NCBI GenBank assembly: GCA_016787725.1
Contig: JAEUTZ010000015.1
Span: forward strand, 62,001 to 126,000
DNA: 64,000 bases
Direction: 5' to 3'
DNA from: Cyclobacteriaceae bacterium
GTDB lineage: Bacteria > Bacteroidota > Bacteroidia > Cytophagales > Cyclobacteriaceae
Shown: positions 59,542 through 64,000 of the stretch, piece after piece
How the letters are laid out: every line of letters starts with the position of its first letter
Numbering within the stretch: the stretch's first letter is position 1
The notes under the pieces: model-generated
What the model was told of the DNA's origin: nothing
Database searches by the model: none
What the model saw: the letters and a program-made list of their open reading frames with translations, nothing else
Translations under genes and position numbers: made by a program

Positions 59542-60780
59542 TACTTTGGGGATTTTTATGCCTTCAGCTGATTGATTGTTTTCGAGAATAGCGGCAACGA
59601 TCCGAGGAAGTGCAAGCGCACTGCCATTCAATGTGTGTAGTAACTGCATCTTGCCATCTTTATTCTTATACCGCAGCTTCAGCCGGTTGGCCTGAAAAGT
59701 CTCAAAGTTGCTCACCGAACTTACTTCCAGCCAGCGCTGTTGCGCTGCCGAAAACACTTCCATATCATACGTTAATGCCGAGTTAAATCCCATATCGCCA
59801 CCACAAAGCAACAGCTTGCGATACGGCAACTCCAGTTTTTCCAACAATCCTTGCACGTGGGCACACATGGCATCCAGGGTGTGGTACGAATCTTCCGGTT
59901 TGGTGATTTGAACGATCTCTACTTTATCAAACTGATGCAGCCGGTTTAATCCACGGACGTGGGCCCCCCAACTGCCGGCTTCTCTGCGAAAGCACGGTGT
60001 GTAACCGGCATTTTTTATTGGCAACTCCGCCTCGGATAGAATCACATCCCGGTACAAGTTGGTGATGGGCACCTCTGCAGTGGGAATCAGGTACAAGCCA
60101 TCTTCATTAACAAAATACATTTGGCCCTCTTTGTCTGGAAGTTGGCCGGTTCCGTAACCGCTGGCTTCATTCACCACAATGGGGGGTTGAATTTCCTTAT
60201 ACCCGGCCCGATCGGCCTCGTTCAGAAAGAAATTGATCAGCGCCCGTTGAAGACGCGCACCCTTCCCCTTGTACACCGGAAATCCTGCGCCTGAAATTTT
60301 TATACCCAGATCAAAATCAATGATGTCATACTTTTTGATCAGTTCCCAATGGGGCAAGGCATCGGCAGGCAGGTCGGGTACAACTCCATGCTGGTGCACG
60401 GTAATATTATCCTCCCCACTTTTACCAGCAGGTACGGGGGGCGCAGGAACATTGGGAATCTTATAGAGAATCTCTTGTTGCTTTTTTTCGAACTCAGCAA
60501 GGCTCTCCTCCAACACTTTTAGTTTATCTTTATCGGCAGCAATGGCTGAGCGAACGGCTGTTGCTTCCTCCGTCTTTCCGCTTTTCATCAATTCACCAAT
60601 TTTCTTTGAATCAGCGTTTGACTTTGCCTTGAGGGAATCCAGGAGGTTTTGCGTTTCTCTGCGGAGTTTATCGTTTTCCAGGATTTGATGTACCAAAATC
60701 TCCGCTTCTTTAAAGTTTCTTTTCTTCAATCCTTCCAATACAGTCTGGGTCTGGTCACGCAATAGTTGAAGTGTTAGCAT
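59506..60780 (-). CDS. serS: Serine--tRNA ligase
   Basis: A 424-residue class II synthetase of full length. The N-terminal coiled coil (about 25-105) that reads the long variable arm of tRNA-Ser is followed by the catalytic core with motif 2 F-R-R-E-A-G and motif 3 A-L-P-R-I-V-A-A-I-L-E-N. It ends P-Y-T-G-F-D-I-I-N. It is divergent from rho. Confidence 0.98.
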   Translation of the reverse strand: MLTLQLLRDQTQTVLEGLKKRNFKEAEILVHQILENDKLRRETQNLLDSLKAKSNADSKKIGELMKSGKTEEATAVRSAIAADKDKLKVLEESLAEFEKKQQEILYKIPNVPAPPVPAGKSGEDNITVHQHGVVPDLPADALPHWELIKKYDIIDFDLGIKISGAGFPVYKGKGARLQRALINFFLNEADRAGYKEIQPPIVVNEASGYGTGQLPDKEGQMYFVNEDGLYLIPTAEVPITNLYRDVILSEAELPIKNAGYTPCFRREAGSWGAHVRGLNRLHQFDKVEIVQITKPEDSYHTLDAMCAHVQGLLEKLELPYRKLLLCGGDMGFNSALTYDMEVFSAAQQRWLEVSSVSNFETFQANRLKLRYKNKDGKMQLLHTLNGSALALPRIVAAILENNQSAEGIKIPKVLIPYTGFDIIN

Positions 60781-60827
60781 ATTCGGCTCTTGAGCGGGTA
60801 AAATTAGCCAATAATTTACTGACCGGA

Positions 60828-60858
60828 TTTGATAATAATCAATTTTGCCTTATACTTG
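60828..60858 (+). promoter_or_regulatory. rho promoter with TTGAT-AATA-ATCAA palindrome on the -33 box
   Basis: TTTG (60828-60831), exactly 19 bases, then TATACTTG (60851-60858), one mismatch from the -7 consensus. The -33 box is part of TTGATAATAATCAA (60829-60842), an exact match to the FNR-type site. The start expected near 60863 leaves a leader of about 150 bases before the rho ATG; it holds GGCTG-TCTTT-CAGCC and GGCC-rich stems. The rest of this 234-base gap shows nothing else. Confidence 0.6.
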
Positions 60859-61014
60859 CATCGTCAATCGCGGCCTCCTCGGGCCAATTAGATATAAACC
60901 CTGTACTTTACGATCTCTTGCTAACGACCTGTTGAATGCATTTTGATATAGGCTGTCTTTCAGCCGGAATAACCTTATAATCTCAGAATTACAATTAATC
61001 TTTTTTAAACTCAC

Positions 61015-62547
61015 ATGTACACAATCGATGACCTGAATGTCAGGCTACTTTCTGAATTGAAAGATATAGCTGAGGGCATGGGCGTGAAGAACGCTAAGAA
61101 GCTGGCCAAGCAGGAACTGATCTACAAAATTCTGGATCAACAAGCCGTTACCGGTGAACCCACTCCTGCTAAAGCCAACGAAAATCCAGAGCGTAAAATG
61201 CGGCCCCGCAGACGCGAGAATGTAGCTCCCGAAGCTCCCAAGGTTGAAAAAGAACTTAGCAGCGAAGAAATGTTGCAGAGCATCGACCTGGAGGTGGATC
61301 AAAGCGTGACCCGTTTTGATGACACCAATGAACAACCCGTTATTACCGAAACGCCAAAAGAACCCCGGGAAGAAAAACCTTATCAAAACCCCAACCCGCA
61401 ACAACCGCGAAAAGAAAATCTGATTCGCGACTTTGATGGGGTTGTCGCAAACGAAGGCGTATTGGAAATCATGCAGGACGGCTACGGATTTCTGCGATCC
61501 TCCGATTACAATTATCTGGCCAGTCCGGATGACATTTATGTATCTCCTTCTCAGATTAAATTATTTGGTCTTAAAACCGGGGATACGGTAAAAGGTCAAA
61601 TCCGCCCACCGAAAGAAGGTGAAAAGTATTTCGCATTGCTCAAAGTGGATAGCATCAACGGCAAAACCACGGAAGAGATTCGCGACCGCGTTGCCTTTGA
61701 ATACTTGACCCCCTTGTTCCCTGAACAAAAATTAAAACTCAGCACGACTCCGGACAATATGTCGACCCGGATTCTTGATCTGTTCTCACCGATCGGCAAA
61801 GGCCAGCGCGGAATGATCGTGGCCCAGCCCAAAACCGGTAAAACCGTGCTGCTCAAAAATATCGCGAACGCCATCGCTGAAAATCATCCGGAGGTTTACC
61901 TGATCGTTCTTTTGATTGATGAACGCCCGGAAGAAGTTACTGACATGGCCCGCAGTGTAAAGGCTGAGGTTATTGCCTCTACCTTTGATGAGCAGGCCGA
62001 ACGCCACGTAAAAGTGGCCAGCATCGTATTGGAAAAAGCAAAACGGATGACTGAGTGCGGTCATGATGTGGTTATCCTGTTGGATTCCATCACCCGCCTG
62101 GCGCGTGCCTACAACACCGTAGTTCCCTCTTCCGGAAAAATCCTTTCTGGTGGTGTGGATGCCAACGCCTTGCACAAGCCAAAGCGTTTCTTCGGTGCAG
62201 CCCGTAAAATTGAAAATGGTGGTTCGTTAACCATTATTGCCACTGCCCTGATTGATACCGGCTCCAAAATGGACGAAGTAATTTTTGAGGAGTTTAAGGG
62301 CACCGGTAACATGGAATTGCAGCTGGATCGCAAACTTTCGAATCGCAGAATTTATCCTTCTATTGATGTGCCGGCATCGGGTACCAGACGGGAAGATCTG
62401 TTGATGAAAGAAGAGGAGTTACAACGCGTTTGGATCCTCCGCAAGTTTATGGCTGACATGAATTCGATTGAAGCGATGGAGTTCCTGCAAAGCAAGATGA
62501 AAGGCACCCGCAATAACGAAGAGTTTTTGACTTCGATGAACGGGTAA
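61015..62547 (+). CDS. rho: Transcription termination factor Rho
   Basis: A 510-residue RNA helicase. Rho N-terminal helices (about 1-45) are followed by a charged, probably disordered insertion (about 50-140: R-P-R-R-R-E, then acidic and P/Q-rich), the OSB RNA-binding domain (about 145-220, G-Y-G-F-L-R-S) and the RecA-like ATPase with Walker [17 protein letters not shown] and the R-loop. E. coli Rho has about 419 residues, so the extra length is the insertion, as in many Bacteroidota. A strong terminator follows. Confidence 0.98.
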   Translation: MYTIDDLNVRLLSELKDIAEGMGVKNAKKLAKQELIYKILDQQAVTGEPTPAKANENPERKMRPRRRENVAPEAPKVEKELSSEEMLQSIDLEVDQSVTRFDDTNEQPVITETPKEPREEKPYQNPNPQQPRKENLIRDFDGVVANEGVLEIMQDGYGFLRSSDYNYLASPDDIYVSPSQIKLFGLKTGDTVKGQIRPPKEGEKYFALLKVDSINGKTTEEIRDRVAFEYLTPLFPEQKLKLSTTPDNMSTRILDLFSPIGKGQRGMIVAQPKTGKTVLLKNIANAIAENHPEVYLIVLLIDERPEEVTDMARSVKAEVIASTFDEQAERHVKVASIVLEKAKRMTECGHDVVILLDSITRLARAYNTVVPSSGKILSGGVDANALHKPKRFFGAARKIENGGSLTIIATALIDTGSKMDEVIFEEFKGTGNMELQLDRKLSNRRIYPSIDVPASGTRREDLLMKEEELQRVWILRKFMADMNSIEAMEFLQSKMKGTRNNEEFLTSMNG

Positions 62548-62575
62548 TTCGATTCGCAATATCAAAACTGTCAGG

Positions 62576-62608
62576 TAGCCAATGATTTTCTCATTGGCTA
62601 TTTTTTTT
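62576..62608 (+). terminator. Intrinsic terminator of rho
   Basis: TAGCCAATGA pairs perfectly with TCATTGGCTA (10 bp, 5-base loop), followed by eight T. Confidence 0.95.
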
Positions 62609-62621
62609 CAGCCAGCCGAAT

Positions 62622-63872
62622 CTAATTTTTCTTCTCGTGAAACGCGCCCTTAAACTCGGGGTCTTCGTAACGCTTTTGACGATCAATCTCCCGGGCCATA
62701 GCCTGTGCCTCTTCGTAGGATGTTTCAGCCATCGGTATCTCCCGGGGTAATTTCCGAACTGGAATTTTCTCACGTATTATTTTCTCAATCCGCTCGATGT
62801 GATACTTCTCCGCATCGGTTACCAGGGTGATGGCTTTGCCATCCTGTAGCGCCCGGCCCGTACGACCCGTACGATGGACATAGTCTTCATACTGAATCGG
62901 CACATCGAAATTAATGACATGCGAAACGTTGGTTACATCAATACCGCGGGAAGCCACATCGGTGGAAACCAGTACCCGCAGCTTCCCCTCTTTAAATTCG
63001 TTCATCGCGTTGATGCGCGTGTTCTGACCCTTATTGGAATGAATAACTTTGACCGGCCCGAGTTTTTTGCGATCCAAAAATCTGTAGATTTGATTGGCCA
63101 TTTCTTTGGTGCGTGTAAATATCATTACCCGGTTCAGTTGCGTATCCTTTGTGAACAAGTGTTCCAGAAAATTGATTTTTGTAACAGCATTGGGTACATG
63201 ATATAGTTCCTGTGCAACTTTTACCGCCACGGTTGCCTGCGGGGTAATTTCAATCCGTACTGAAAAATCAAGAAATTCCTGCGCCAACCGCTCCACCTTT
63301 TCCGGGAAAGTGGCCGAGAACAATACGTTCTGCCGTTTGGCAGGAATTACTTCAAATATCTTCCGGAGCTGGGGCATGAAACCCATATCCATCATCCGAT
63401 CAGCTTCATCCAATACCAGGGTTTTAATTTGCTTTACGGTCAACTCGTTCCGTTGATACAGTTCTAAAAACCGACCTGGTGTGGCGATCAGCAAATCAAG
63501 TCCTGCCTGAATCCGTTCAATTTGTGCTTTAGGTCCAACACCCCCATAGATTTCAACTACCCGCAGATCGGTATACTTCGCGAGCGCACGGGTTTGTCCG
63601 GCCACTTGCACCACCAGTTCTTTGGTAGGAACAAGCACCAAAGCCCGGGCATCATTTCCTTGCGCATACCTGATTTTTAGTAGCACCGGCAACAGGTAGG
63701 CTGCGGTTTTACCGGTCCCGGTTTGCGCAATTCCAATAACGTGCTGCCCACCGGTTATTAACGGAATACACTTCTGCTGAATCTCCGTGGGATGTTGAAA
63801 GCCTGCATCCTTCACTGCATCCAGCAACTGTTTGTTCAATTTAAAATCATTCCAGTCGGCAGCGCTGTTCAT
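62622..63872 (-). CDS. DEAD-box RNA helicase (RhlE-type)
   Basis: A 416-residue helicase with both RecA-like domains and few extras: Q motif (G-F-Q-H-P-T-E-I-Q), motif I A-Q-T-G-T-G-K-T, motif II V-L-D-E-A-D-R-M-M-D-M-G-F, motif III S-A-T, motif VI H-R-T-G-R-T-G-R. The DEADRMMDMGF form is that of RhlE. The C-terminal tail is short (about 30 residues). It unwinds short RNA duplexes in ribosome assembly or decay. It is divergent from the dihydroorotase gene. Confidence 0.95.
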   Translation of the reverse strand: MNSAADWNDFKLNKQLLDAVKDAGFQHPTEIQQKCIPLITGGQHVIGIAQTGTGKTAAYLLPVLLKIRYAQGNDARALVLVPTKELVVQVAGQTRALAKYTDLRVVEIYGGVGPKAQIERIQAGLDLLIATPGRFLELYQRNELTVKQIKTLVLDEADRMMDMGFMPQLRKIFEVIPAKRQNVLFSATFPEKVERLAQEFLDFSVRIEITPQATVAVKVAQELYHVPNAVTKINFLEHLFTKDTQLNRVMIFTRTKEMANQIYRFLDRKKLGPVKVIHSNKGQNTRINAMNEFKEGKLRVLVSTDVASRGIDVTNVSHVINFDVPIQYEDYVHRTGRTGRALQDGKAITLVTDAEKYHIERIEKIIREKIPVRKLPREIPMAETSYEEAQAMAREIDRQKRYEDPEFKGAFHEKKN

Positions 63873-63904
63873 TAACCTTTATCTTTACACAACTTTACAA
63901 GGTA

Positions 63905-64000
63905 ATGAACTCCACGGTAATCACGAATGCGAAAATTGTTAATGAAGGGAAGGTTGTTGAAGGCGATGTGTTAATAAAAAACCAGCGAATAGAAAAGGTA
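63905..64000 (+). CDS. Dihydroorotase/amidohydrolase, N-terminal part (cut by window end)
   Basis: The first 32 codons of a gene that runs off the window. The peptide N-A-K-I-V-N-E-G-K-V-V-E-G-D-V-L-I-K-N followed by R-I-E-K-V is the opening beta-sandwich of amidohydrolases and closely fits Bacteroidota dihydroorotases. The metal-binding HxH motif would lie beyond the edge, so the exact enzyme is not proven. Confidence 0.7.
   Translation, partial: MNSTVITNAKIVNEGKVVEGDVLIKNQRIEKV

Overview
The window is a stretch of chromosome from a member of the Bacteroidota, most likely of the order Cytophagales. The evidence is a SprE/PorW-type lipoprotein of the type IX secretion system, an ATP synthase cluster that lacks atpD and atpC, many DUF1573, bactofilin, parvulin and amine oxidase genes typical of that phylum, few clear Shine-Dalgarno sites, and the Bacteroidota promoter pattern TTTG-N19-TAnnTTTG in front of several genes. 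Genes are closely packed. No gene-free stretch exceeds 300 bases. I see no insertion sequence, phage, integron or CRISPR array. One complete tRNA gene (Val, anticodon TAC) is present, and no rRNA.

Layout. 0-5 kb: an Fnr-like regulator divergent from a DJ-1/PfpI protein, tRNA-Val, a large AsmA-like protein, and mazG. 5-14 kb: a four-cysteine mini membrane protein, glmM and a cysteine desulfurase (overlapping), a CoA transferase, a Rossmann/DUF2520 protein, a DUF1573 protein, an overlapping histidine kinase/response regulator pair, and a MoxR ATPase. 13.7-18 kb: three linked SurA/parvulin-type periplasmic folding factors. 18-21 kb: a SpoIIE phosphatase, STAS and HATPase partner-switching set. 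21-23 kb: guaB divergent from an RlpA-SPOR protein. 23.3-29 kb: a TetR, ABC exporter, HlyD and TolC operon whose ABC ATPase has lost its Walker B, D-loop and H-loop residues. 29-36 kb: a Tat-type amine oxidase, a NadR-like kinase, an MFS pump, a Tat-type class V aminotransferase and a penicillin acylase lipoprotein. 36-42 kb: a CRP-like regulator followed by a CRP-like operator and two tiny membrane proteins, then a PAS histidine kinase/GNAT/VTT operon and a methyltransferase/UbiA-like pair. 42-48 kb: ATP synthase genes atpG-A-H-F-E-B plus two assembly-type membrane proteins. 48-56 kb: bactofilin and an M23 peptidase, divergent from SprE/PorW, PBP1A and uvrC. 56-64 kb: a small membrane protein, prolyl oligopeptidase, a TspO-related protein, serS, rho, a DEAD-box helicase, and the first 32 codons of a dihydroorotase.

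Themes. Much of the window serves the cell envelope: folding factors, SprE/PorW, PBP1A, M23/bactofilin, RlpA and the exporter. The rest is housekeeping (guaB, serS, rho, uvrC, mazG, glmM, ATP synthase). The best leads for something undescribed are the exporter with a degenerate ATPase and its paired repeats at the TetR promoter; the CRP-like operator in front of a 30-residue membrane peptide; TTGAT/ATCAA palindromes lying on the -33 boxes of rho and of the prolyl oligopeptidase; and strong hairpins inside the ATP synthase operon. Function calls come from motif recognition by eye, and no database search was run.
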